A stretch of 64,000 bases of DNA. Source: Actinernus sp. WN-2022 (Eukaryota; Cnidaria; Anthozoa; Actiniaria; Actinernidae). Shown in pieces: positions 8,086 through 16,007 of the stretch (its first letter is position 1; each line of letters begins with the position of its first letter). Under the pieces are notes generated by a model. That model saw only the letters and a program-made list of their open reading frames with translations. It was not told the origin of the DNA and did no database searches. The position numbers and the translations under genes are program-made. Location of the stretch: positions 372,001-436,000 of the forward strand of contig JAOWCC010000239.1 of the NCBI GenBank assembly GCA_030867875.1, written 5' to 3'.

Positions 8086-8694
8086 ATGATTGACTACGAT
8101 TCGATTTACCCAGATATACCGCTACAAGTCACTGGAGAAAACTTCAGACTTCATAAGGTAAATACGGTCCTATCGGAATTAGGAGCTGAAATAAAATATT
8201 ATGAAAAGGTACGAAAGAAATACGTTAGAATACGAGGAATAACCCACAATCTTTCCGTAGGTGCTGGCTTACTTTCAGTTATCTTAACGAGTTCTGCAGT
8301 AGCGACTTCTTTGACAGGATTTGGTGCTGTCATTGGACTCCCAGTAGGAGTAGTTGGTGGTTTGTGTGGTCTAGTTTCAGCTTCTTCTGCAACAGCTACT
8401 AAAGCTCTAACCAAGAAGGTGTCCAAACATGAAAAAACAGTAATGTTAGGAAAAGCAAAACTAAACACAATACGTGACCTAGTATCGAAAGCATTGAATG
8501 ATAACAAGATCAGTGATACAGAATTCGAATTGATTATGGTTGAATTTAATAAGTATGAAGACTTGAAAGGTGAGATCCGACAAAATATCCGAAAAGAGGA
8601 ATTAAAAAAAAGAACCAATACTATAGAGAAAACCGATACACAGAAGATACGAGAGGAAGTAAAACAGGAACTATTAAAACAACTAGAGAAATAA
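8086..8694 (+). CDS. Helical protein with Gly/Ala-rich hydrophobic region, unknown (202 aa)
   Basis: After a helical N-terminus (KVNTVLSELGAEIKYYEKV) there is a long hydrophobic Gly/Ala/Ser-rich region (about 50-105, with LSVGAGLLSVILTSSAVATS and AVIGLPVGVVGGLCGLV), then charged helices (KALNDNKISDTEFELIMVEF) and a Lys/Glu-rich coiled C-terminus. The hairpin-like hydrophobic block flanked by helices resembles membrane-inserting proteins, but no named family is recognised. It belongs to the rightward run by spacing and strand. Confidence 0.65.
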   Translation: MIDYDSIYPDIPLQVTGENFRLHKVNTVLSELGAEIKYYEKVRKKYVRIRGITHNLSVGAGLLSVILTSSAVATSLTGFGAVIGLPVGVVGGLCGLVSASSATATKALTKKVSKHEKTVMLGKAKLNTIRDLVSKALNDNKISDTEFELIMVEFNKYEDLKGEIRQNIRKEELKKRTNTIEKTDTQKIREEVKQELLKQLEK

Positions 8695-8772
8695 CGCACT
8701 CCTATGATGTAACACCTTATGGAGGTTTCATCCATAAATTTAGATATGAAAAGTATTAAATGATATAAAACG

Positions 8773-10311
8773 ATGTCTCATATCATAAATATGGCTTCAA
8801 AGAAATTGATTGAAGTATGGAATAGTTTCAAGCAACGCTATCCTAATGCTGACCTAAGCAAATTCTATAAGGAAGCCACTGAAGAATATGGTACTACTTA
8901 TTATAATGTATACTTCAAAGGACCAATTATGGATCATGGTATGTGGGGTGATAAGAAATTCATTGATGATCCTAGTTCCTTAACGAATGCTGATAAGAAG
9001 GCTATGAGAATAGCTCTAGAACCACCAACATCATTTCCAGATTCCTTATTACCAACTACACACAAGTATCCAATCCCTGGAATCTCATTTACACAAACAG
9101 CTTTGGATATTGCACCATCATTGAAAGAAATGGAGATATACGTTTCCCCAACTCAGTACTTTATCATAAAGTTTAGAAACATCTTCAAAGATTGTACAGT
9201 GACTTTCAAATCTGCTAAACAGTCAAGACGTTGGTTGAGTAAGCCCGACTTTGGATATTGGCCACAACAATTAAACTTTGCTGTATGGTGTGCTACTTCT
9301 GGTTGCGGAATAAGTCTACAAGAACAGTATCCTCCAGTTGTTCAAGGATTTATCAAGTTTCACGTTTACTATACTATACGAAGAATCCTATATGAATTGG
9401 GAACACCATTACCAGATGATCATATTTTTAATCAAACGAGTAATCGCTATAGTAAAGTTACTTTCGAACGGTTATGTAACGAATTCGATATTCCTTCCAA
9501 TCCAGACTTTAGGTGGAAAGGAGGACGCAATAATGGACTCGGTGATATATTTCTATATTATTCAGGTGAGGGTTACGAAAATGTTCACGAAATTCGTGGA
9601 TACGATATAGATGCTAACTTATATCCCAGCCCAGATGGAGAACTATTCTCTGATGAGGGTGGTAAGTCAGACCAAGGAAATCTCATTTCATTTATCCGTA
9701 ATGATGACCATGATGGTAAACAATATTCTTGGTTCGTTCCAAATAAAGATAGTGGATTAACAATAGCTGGTATGGGTAGATTAAATAGATCAGCAGAGGC
9801 TTTTGTCTATTGCATATTAGGTTCACAAGTGGATACGCGATCAAGTATTATTGGTACTGGTGGAAGTGCTATTGAGACACAACAGGAAATGCTATCACTT
9901 TTTGAAAGCGCTGTAATTGAAGGTAGTATATCAATGAGTATACAACGATATCAATTAGCTGTTCAAGGAGCGAAATTGAGACTAGACTTAGCCATTGCGC
10001 CAGGAATATGGTTGATGCCATCTAATCTCATTATAAATACACAAAGTGTAGTAGGATACAATAATAAATTATTGAAAGCTACAAATGATATGACATTTGG
10101 AGCTAATGACTCAGTAAATAAGAAAGTAGAACCTATAGTATTAAAACATAAAATAGGTAAAGTTAAACTACCACACCAATATGGTAATAAACCAATAGTG
10201 AAGCCTATAATAAAGAAGCCACAAATAACACTTGCATCATCCTCTCATGAAACTAATTTGATTGTATTAACAATAGCAGCAGCAGGAGTAGGTTGGTATC
10301 TATTTGCCTAA
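8773..10311 (+). CDS. Large C-terminally anchored element protein, unknown function (512 aa)
   Basis: The longest rightward gene. A second in-frame ATG at 8791 (MASKKLIEVW) is also plausible. The soluble body has aromatic-rich parts (KPDFGYWPQQLNFAVWCATS around 156-175, RNDDHDGKQYSWFVP around 311) and a conserved-looking helical/beta block AEAFVYCILGSQVDTRSSII and SMSIQRYQLAVQGAKLRLDL. Residues 493-511 form one hydrophobic helix (TNLIVLTIAAAGVGWYLFA), giving a tail-anchored topology. Large size and tail anchor suit a virion surface or assembly protein; this is inference. Its last 12 bases overlap the 3' end of the convergent gene at 10300. Confidence 0.65.
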   Translation: MSHIINMASKKLIEVWNSFKQRYPNADLSKFYKEATEEYGTTYYNVYFKGPIMDHGMWGDKKFIDDPSSLTNADKKAMRIALEPPTSFPDSLLPTTHKYPIPGISFTQTALDIAPSLKEMEIYVSPTQYFIIKFRNIFKDCTVTFKSAKQSRRWLSKPDFGYWPQQLNFAVWCATSGCGISLQEQYPPVVQGFIKFHVYYTIRRILYELGTPLPDDHIFNQTSNRYSKVTFERLCNEFDIPSNPDFRWKGGRNNGLGDIFLYYSGEGYENVHEIRGYDIDANLYPSPDGELFSDEGGKSDQGNLISFIRNDDHDGKQYSWFVPNKDSGLTIAGMGRLNRSAEAFVYCILGSQVDTRSSIIGTGGSAIETQQEMLSLFESAVIEGSISMSIQRYQLAVQGAKLRLDLAIAPGIWLMPSNLIINTQSVVGYNNKLLKATNDMTFGANDSVNKKVEPIVLKHKIGKVKLPHQYGNKPIVKPIIKKPQITLASSSHETNLIVLTIAAAGVGWYLFA

Positions 10312-10776
10312 GTGTCTCTTCTTGTGAACATACTTACTACCATTCTTTATTACTGCATTGCAATCAGGACAAATGTATTCTCTTTGTCGCCATTCCTTAC
10401 TTATCACCTTCCGCATTTCCTTTAGTTCAGATTCTGGTAATTTCTCTTTCTTTCGTTCATAAGATGATTTCTTACAATCTTCTGGTAGTTCATCTCTTTC
10501 TACATATTCGAATGTATATCTACACTCGTCTATCTTCGATATACCACTTTTACAATTATTTAATCCTTCACAAACCATCTTGACTATACCAGCATTGATT
10601 CCAAGATGTTGCTGAATAGCATACATACTATTGAAGTACGTTACTTTATCCGTATCACAATTGGTAGTTTTTACGCTCTTCTTATTCTTATGATTATCTT
10701 TAACGAATGAGTAATCTCTAATCTTTCCATTAATGATGTCTTCATTAATAGGAGGTATTTCTTTATTATCATTCAT
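10300..10776 (-). CDS. NUMOD-like DNA-binding protein with C-terminal zinc finger (158 aa)
   Basis: The middle (FNSMYAIQQHLGINAGIVKM, about 48-67, then CEGLNNCKSGISKID) resembles the small helix-turn-helix repeats (NUMOD1/IENR type) that accompany homing-type nucleases, where a short helix pair is followed by a beta turn and YTFEYVE. The C-terminus has CPDCNAVIKNGSKYVHKKRH, a C2H2-like finger. No nuclease core is present, so a role as a DNA-binding regulator is more likely. First of three leftward genes at the right end of the element; its 3' end overlaps the 512-residue gene by 12 bp. Confidence 0.6.
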   Translation of the reverse strand: MNDNKEIPPINEDIINGKIRDYSFVKDNHKNKKSVKTTNCDTDKVTYFNSMYAIQQHLGINAGIVKMVCEGLNNCKSGISKIDECRYTFEYVERDELPEDCKKSSYERKKEKLPESELKEMRKVISKEWRQREYICPDCNAVIKNGSKYVHKKRHLGK

Positions 10777-10811
10777 CTCAATAATACATTATGGTGCCAT
10801 CCCTTTAAGTA

Positions 10812-11780
10812 TCATACGAGATCATTTCCATATGGCTCTATTGCTTTATAAACTTTAGTTATAGTGGCTTCTGACACTTGTAACTTATCAGCTAACTCTT
10901 TCTTTGTAATTGCTAAATTATTTACGTTTATTGTTAATAGGACACATCCAACAGCTATAGAACGTGGTGCATGCATTATTGCGATATTTAGCTTTTGAAC
11001 ATTTCTTACAATTTTCACAGTTTGATCTATAAGTTTTTGTCCAAAGTTAAGGATTTTACAGAATCGTAGAATAAAGTCATCAGGAGAGTCATACTTTAAT
11101 TTTCTCATGAATTTAATGTCCTTAGTTAATTTCATAAAGACCTTGCGTCCCTTTGTCATTTCTTTTTGATTGAGATTGAATAACGTAGCTATTTCTTTTG
11201 ATGATCTAGTGTCATTATTCTTTTTGCATGCAAAGAGAACACAATTTGCAATGACGCTTCTCCTATTTGTTCCTCTTATAATGATGCTCTTTTTAACATT
11301 ATCATCATTTAAATAATATTGTAAACTTATTTCTTTGAAGAGAAATTTAGCATCATCCACAATATATTTTAGAATACCAATGCTTCTACATTTCTCCCCA
11401 ATATCTTTTAAAACCATATACAGACTCCTCTCTCTATATGGCATTTGTAACCATCTATTTAGTGTTTGTAGTTTACCATATCTATTACCACCAATACTTG
11501 TACCAAGGGATGATTGGGGTAAGAGTGGATTGATTGGACCACTGCTCCTACTTATACCTGAAGTTTCACCTCCTTCATATTTACTCCATTCAGGACTGTT
11601 ATCTAGGACGTAATCTTGCACTTGACCACATTTGGTACAGACACTTATGCCTCTTTCCGTGTCCCTTATTATTGTGTGTTCATGTTTATTTGACTCTTCT
11701 TCTTCTTCTTCTTCTTCTTCCTCACATATGTCGAAGTAGTATAAGTCATCCAGTGTATAAATGGAATTAAATCTTTTCAT
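10812..11780 (-). CDS. TFIIB-like transcription initiation factor
   Basis: A 322-residue protein with TFIIB layout. An acidic run of ten Glu (from a GAA/TTC microsatellite) at 20-29 precedes a zinc ribbon ending DTERGISVCTKCGQV (40-54). The second knuckle C48-x2-C51 is normal, but the first Cys/His pair appears as KHEH (32-35). Residues about 60-100 (SPEWSKYE, then SLGTSIGGNRYGKLQ) match the B-reader/linker. Two cyclin folds follow at about 110-210 (RRSVIANCVLFACKKNN) and 215-320 (APRSIAVGCVLLTINVNN, then KKELADKLQVSEATITKVYK). TFIIB bridges TBP and RNA polymerase; with the element's TBP it suggests element-specific promoter selection. Its start codon lies in a long inverted repeat. Confidence 0.85.
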   Translation of the reverse strand: MKRFNSIYTLDDLYYFDICEEEEEEEEEESNKHEHTIIRDTERGISVCTKCGQVQDYVLDNSPEWSKYEGGETSGISRSSGPINPLLPQSSLGTSIGGNRYGKLQTLNRWLQMPYRERSLYMVLKDIGEKCRSIGILKYIVDDAKFLFKEISLQYYLNDDNVKKSIIIRGTNRRSVIANCVLFACKKNNDTRSSKEIATLFNLNQKEMTKGRKVFMKLTKDIKFMRKLKYDSPDDFILRFCKILNFGQKLIDQTVKIVRNVQKLNIAIMHAPRSIAVGCVLLTINVNNLAITKKELADKLQVSEATITKVYKAIEPYGNDLV

Positions 11781-11821
11781 TTCTAATCTTAGAAAATGAA
11801 AAGATTTAATTCCATTTATAC
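11755..11821. repeat. 32-bp inverted repeat spanning the TFIIB start codon
   Basis: Left arm 11755-11786 and right arm 11789-11821 are reverse complements with a single one-base bulge and a two-base centre. On the minus strand the arm holding the TFIIB start contains its ATG and first eight codons; the other arm is an inverted copy that also supplies the last codons of the coiled-coil gene (QYKWN). The design parallels the hairpin at the TBP start. Confidence 0.9.
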
Positions 11822-13458
11822 TGCTCGATGATTCGTAGTAGTCTATCTTGGCCTTGCTTTAGTTGTTCAAGTCGTTCCAATTGTTCAGTTTGCTTTTGCT
11901 TTAGTTGATCAATTTGCTCTTGCCTAAATCGTTCGATTCGCCCTAACTGCTTAATTTGCTCTTGTTTAAATTGCTCAATTAGACCTTGTTTGGGCTGTCG
12001 CTCTAACTGTTCAATTTGCTCTAACTGTTCAAATGCCTCTTGATTAAATTGTTCAATTTGCTCTAACTGTTCAAATTTCTCTTGATTAGATTCTTCTTGT
12101 CTAAGTTGCTCTAACTGTTCAATTGCCTCTTGATTAGATTCTTCTTGTCTAAGTTGCTCTAACTGTTCAAATGTCTTTTGATTGGGCAGTGGGATTCCCT
12201 CTAACTGTTTGGGTTGCTCTAACTGTCTTGGTTGCTTAATTTGCTCTTTCTCAAGTTTCTTCTCTTTCCTACGTTCTCTAACTCGCGCATTTCGTTTATC
12301 TTTCTTAAGCTGCTCATCAGATTTTTTAGGTTGCTCTTCCTTAATTTGTTCTATAAGCTCAATTTGATTCTCTTCTTCAGATTGATTGCCTTCTTCGGAT
12401 TGCTCCAACTCTTCTTCAGATTGATTGCCTTCTTCGGATTGCTCCAACTCTTCTTCAGATTGATTGCCTTCTTCGGATTGCTCCAACTCTTCTTCAGATT
12501 GATTGCCTTCTTCTTCATATCGTTCTTGTCTAAGTTGCTCTTCCTTGACTTGTTTCTCTTTCTTTACTTGTTGCTTTCGTGGTTTAGGTTGCTCTTCCTT
12601 ATCCATTTCTTCTAAGCGTTCGAGTTGTTGCCTTTCTTCATTCCGCCTTTCACAATGTTCATTCATTTCTTTTTTCTTCTCCCTATTTAACTGTTTAGAC
12701 TTTGCTTCTAATTGTTTTACTGATAGACCACTAGATACAGGGTCTAAACCAAATACATTAATATGCTCATTTATTAATTTATTGTTCATATCATAATCAG
12801 ATTTAGTTTCATCATAAATGAATGCTAAATTGCTTACTTGTTTTGTCCCTTTTAATATATTTTCTAAATCTCTCTTATCTTCTTTTTTCTTCTTCTGATT
12901 CGATAAATATTTATTGAGCTTGTAAATATCACCTTCTAGTTTCAATAAATTATACTTGAGTTTATCCTTTGCTTCTATCATTTTATTGAACCCTTCCATG
13001 ATTATCTTCACTATTCTCATTTCATTATCTTTTATTACTACTTTTTCTAAGGATGCAAGGGCACTCTCTGATAATGCATGCTTGTCATTTGGTTTTCTCT
13101 TTGGTGATGGACATTCACCTTTTGCTCCTCTCTTTGGTAGTATATGCTTATCTTTTGGTTTACTACTTTCATTAATTGGTATAGTATCTATACTAGGTTC
13201 TTCTATAGCATCCTTCAAACCTCTTTCGATATGCTCTAATTCTTCTTCCAGGATGCTTTTTTTGTCTAATTCCTCCTCTAAATCTTCATTGATTCGTTCC
13301 TTGATTGCTTTCCCTTTTGCTTTCTCCACAGATCTAGTCAATGAGTTGATCCTCTTCCTTACTTCTTTTAATTCGTCTTCTTTTTTAGATTCTATTTTTT
13401 TGATATCTCGGTATTCTTTTTCACTTCCCTCCATTTCAATATTATTATTAAACATCAC
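11806..13458 (-). CDS. Gln/Glu-rich coiled-coil protein, unknown function (550 aa)
   Basis: Almost wholly charged or Gln-rich, with predicted coiled coils at residues 15-95, 170-290 and from about 390 to the end. Two internal repeat arrays are visible: about 3.5 copies of a 13-residue Glu/Ser/Asn/Gln unit (QSEEELEQSEEGN) at about 315-365 and a degenerate array of EQLEQ(L/I) heptads in the last 150 residues. No catalytic motif. A structural, scaffold or tegument-like role is possible but unproven. The plus strand shows a TATA-type box just upstream of the start (minus-strand ACTATATAAG). Its 3' end lies within the TFIIB hairpin. Confidence 0.7.
   Translation of the reverse strand: MMFNNNIEMEGSEKEYRDIKKIESKKEDELKEVRKRINSLTRSVEKAKGKAIKERINEDLEEELDKKSILEEELEHIERGLKDAIEEPSIDTIPINESSKPKDKHILPKRGAKGECPSPKRKPNDKHALSESALASLEKVVIKDNEMRIVKIIMEGFNKMIEAKDKLKYNLLKLEGDIYKLNKYLSNQKKKKEDKRDLENILKGTKQVSNLAFIYDETKSDYDMNNKLINEHINVFGLDPVSSGLSVKQLEAKSKQLNREKKKEMNEHCERRNEERQQLERLEEMDKEEQPKPRKQQVKKEKQVKEEQLRQERYEEEGNQSEEELEQSEEGNQSEEELEQSEEGNQSEEELEQSEEGNQSEEENQIELIEQIKEEQPKKSDEQLKKDKRNARVRERRKEKKLEKEQIKQPRQLEQPKQLEGIPLPNQKTFEQLEQLRQEESNQEAIEQLEQLRQEESNQEKFEQLEQIEQFNQEAFEQLEQIEQLERQPKQGLIEQFKQEQIKQLGRIERFRQEQIDQLKQKQTEQLERLEQLKQGQDRLLRIIEQYKWN
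12378..12512 (-). repeat. 39-bp in-frame tandem repeat in the coiled-coil gene
   Basis: About 3.5 nearly identical copies of a 39-bp unit encoding QSEEELEQSEEGN. The near identity of copies at DNA level shows recent expansion within the coding frame. Confidence 0.85.
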
Positions 13459-13463
13459 CTACT

Positions 13464-13474
13464 TATATAGTAAA
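13464..13474 (-). promoter_or_regulatory. TATA box of the coiled-coil gene
   Basis: Minus-strand ACTATATAAG lies within ten bases of the ATG at 13458, matching the very short start-proximal TATA arrangement of the other genes in the element. Confidence 0.5.
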
Positions 13475-13481
13475 TTTAAAT

Positions 13482-13483
13482 AA

Positions 13484-13522
<39 letters not shown>

Positions 13523-13523
13523 C
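13482..13523 (+). repeat. Seven tandem AAGGTC hexamers
   Basis: Exactly seven head-to-tail copies of AAGGTC followed by AACTTC. Every register contains AGGTCA, the nuclear-receptor half-site, and TCAAGGTCA, the extended monomer site. It sits just upstream of the outermost gene of the viral element, near its probable right edge. Function unknown; it may be a simple microsatellite. Confidence 0.9.
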
Positions 13524-13595
13524 AACTTCATCGAGAGAAAAAAGATATCATGTGACCGTGGCATTCCATTCGTGGGTGTGGTCAATTAGGGTGTG

Positions 13596-13795
13596 GTCAC
13601 ATTCCTGGAATTCCATTCTAAACCGGTTTCCTAGAATCCACTTTTGACTGCATTCCTGAATACCACTTTAAACCGGTTTCTTGGAATTGACATTACTGGC
13701 GCAATTTGTGAATTGACATTACTGGCGCAGTTTGAGTCACGTGATCGAATTCTTGGAATCCAGTTTAAACCGGTTTTCTTGGAATCATTAAATAA
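13596..13795. repeat. Three AAACCGGTTT-centred repeats
   Basis: Three copies of a module in which TTTAAACCGGTTT (or TCTAAACCGGTTT) is flanked by GGAAT/ATTCC-type sequence lie near 13620, 13672 and 13768. Between them the 22-bp segment beginning GTGAATTGACATTACTGG is present in two nearly adjacent copies ending in GGCGCA. The centres are palindromic. Origin unknown. Confidence 0.65.
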
Positions 13796-13811
13796 TATGA
13801 ATAAATTAACA

Positions 13812-13928
13812 GTAGGAGGAAAAGGCAGACTTCTGGCGAAGTGTTGTCATATTTTGTCATTCCTGGCGCTGCGCCAGAAATGACACAATATGTCAAAAAC
13901 TGCGCCAGAATCGGCCTTTTCCCCCTAC
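13812..13928. mobile_element. Short foldback (MITE-like) element
   Basis: An imperfect inverted repeat of almost 60 bp per arm: GTAGGAGGAAAAGGC at the left end pairs with GCCTTTTCCCCCTAC at the right, and the centre CTGGCGCTGCGCCAG is a near-perfect palindrome. No coding capacity. The superfamily cannot be told. Confidence 0.7.
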
Positions 13929-14353
13929 TACATGTAATATTGTTATTTAGTATAAGGGAAATAACCGTGAATAAATCAGACCTTCAGTTTTAATATATTT
14001 TAGTATTATGTTGTTTGTTTGAATCTGTTTGTTTATGCACTAATATTCTCAAACTCATTAATAATTCATGACATAATCAGCCAACTAGGATCTCGTATTA
14101 GGTCAGGTGGATGACTTTGGAAACCCAATGAAACACCAGTTGAAAATCACTAGTGTTTGAGAACTGATTTGAAACACGTGATAAAACTGTTCTTAATCTG
14201 CATATTCATAAACCAGTCAAACAAACTCCAACATGAATCAATACTGTTAATCGTAAATCATTTCAACAAATGTGGTCCATGAGTTACATTTCATTTAGCT
14301 ATGTCATTGACAAGATTCCATTGTGTTTCGGTAATTTAAACATTTCAGATTAA

Positions 14354-15655
14354 CTATTTCAAATTAAAGTTCTCCGTACAATTGTTAAAGTCACCGAAAC
14401 AAAATGGAATCTTGTCCATGTTACCAGCAACTTGCTGTTCCACCTTCCCTTCATTACTTGGCACTACGCTAGTGGTCACAGTGGCTGTTGCAGTTTCGTA
14501 TTTAGGGCCTAATATTGCTGCTACATTCGACTCGACCTTTTCACTAGCTTTTTCGTATTTCATCAAAACATCTGATCTGTGCCCAGTACTGTCGCGTATT
14601 AACTTGCTATCTACGCTCGCATTAAACAAACTAGACGTACAAGTTACGCGCAAACAGTGAGCAGTTCTGGGTTTAATGCCTGCAGCCTTGCACATGTCTG
14701 GCAACATACGATTGAGGCTATTAATACCAACTTGCATTTGATCAAAAGCGAACGTTTTCGAGTTAGGCTTAAAATAAAAAGCGCTAACTTTTCTACTGTG
14801 ACTCTGCACCAGGCCTATATATAGGCGGTAATACTCTACTAAACAAGGCTCGTGAATTTCGTCTACAGAGTGGCATATATGCCTTATAACACGCGGTTCA
14901 TATTTCAAATCAAGGAGCCCTCCATGAAACGATTTCGAAGCATTTTCTTCAAATCGGATATAGTTATCACCTATCTCAAAGTTACTTAGGCAGATTCGTC
15001 TATGCTCGCCTCCGCGGAGGCCAAACAATTTTCCATGATAATAATACACTACATTCAACAACGACTTAGGTGTGAGGCCTTTCCTAGCAGTCCTATCTTC
15101 CAGAACTTTCTCTCCTCTTCTTCAGTCACTGGCTGCTTCTCTTCTTGTTTGGATCGCAATGCGACTCCAGTACGAGTTCCTTCTTTCATTTCAGCATCCA
15201 GTATTCTTCTAAAGATTACAAACCTGACAATAACACGACAAAATGTTAGGATACTTATCATTTAACATTTCCAAAGAATACTGCAGTAGAATGTTTAAAC
15301 CCGCAAATGTATAAATAGAAATACCTTTTATCTGAAGGATCCAGTGGATTAAAATCCATGCTTGGGTTCTTTTCAACTAAGTACCGGCGAATGGCACATA
15401 CAATCTGGTACAGAGTTTTAGGAGGGTACGGGTCTTTTGGACTCTTTGCAACCTCCTGCACAAATTTCGACAACCAGTAGTTTAGTGTCAACGCGTCCAT
15501 GTCCGATAAAGGCTGACTAAGTGGCTGAACTTTATGAAAGTCCTACTCCTTAAAAAGTCCGCAAACCTCTACTGAAGCAAACTTCACCCTTCTTGTTCGC
15601 TGCCATTCTTCAAAGAGACTAGCTGCCCACTTGTTTTTATATTGAGTAGAATGAG
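14354..15655 (-). pseudogene. Decayed Crypton-type tyrosine recombinase, copy 1
   Basis: Read right to left: a SAM-like N-terminal part (LFEEWQRTRR near 15610, then LNYWLSKFVQEVAKSP and PPKTLYQIVCAIRRYL), an intron with canonical ends (exon ends 15325, next starts 15208; the joined codons read DKR/RIL), then the catalytic domain. The first catalytic Arg is expected in LFGLRGGEHRR, HCLR supplies the His/Arg pair, TGHRS the second His, and MKYEKAS the Tyr. This is the Crypton/DUF3504 family that also gave rise to animal genes such as QRICH1. Frameshifts near 15510 and near 15070 show it is a dead copy, although the catalytic residues survive. The tail (Ala/Thr/Val-rich, GDFNNCT) is open to 14354. 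Confidence 0.8.
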
Positions 15656-16007
15656 TGATTTTCAAGTTTTTCTGCGTTCTCCCAACATATCCCGAGTGTT
15701 TATATAAGAGAACAAAGACATGGAAAGCGTGTTATATTGCTTTTATAAAATAACGACAACATGAAACAACATATAAAGGAGACAATATGTTTATTACGCG
15801 CGATCACCACACAGATTCTCCCAACCGTATCCAAAATCATCAGAGCCTGAACCGAAACTGCTGGTCACGTGAAAGCGCCAAAACCACGAAGCTAGAGCTG
15901 CAAAAACATAGAAAAGTTTTACAAAAGTTACTTTCTAGCCAAAGTCTTCTCTAGGAACTTCAACTGTTCGTTAGAAAAGTTGTGAACAAAAGTGCTAAAG
16001 TGCGATT
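15656..16007. other. Spacer, nothing recognised
   Basis: About 350 bp between the two recombinase relics without coding pattern or obvious repeat; it includes a CACGTG motif near 15866. Confidence 0.5.

Noticed and set aside
8199..8735. 178-codon leftward open frame
   Set aside because: Antisense to the well-spaced gene at 8086-8694; text is Ser/Phe-rich as expected of an antisense frame.
519..10311. Region as bacterial or phage contamination
   Set aside because: No ribosome-binding sites, start-proximal TATA strings instead, and TBP/TFIIB genes; the same sequence continues into animal transposon DNA.
11335..11770. Rightward open frames over the TFIIB gene
   Set aside because: Leu/Pro/Ser-rich antisense shadows; the minus strand holds the TFIIB domains.
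12182..13483. Several rightward open frames up to 175 codons
   Set aside because: Antisense of the coiled-coil gene; low-complexity Phe/Leu/Ser text.
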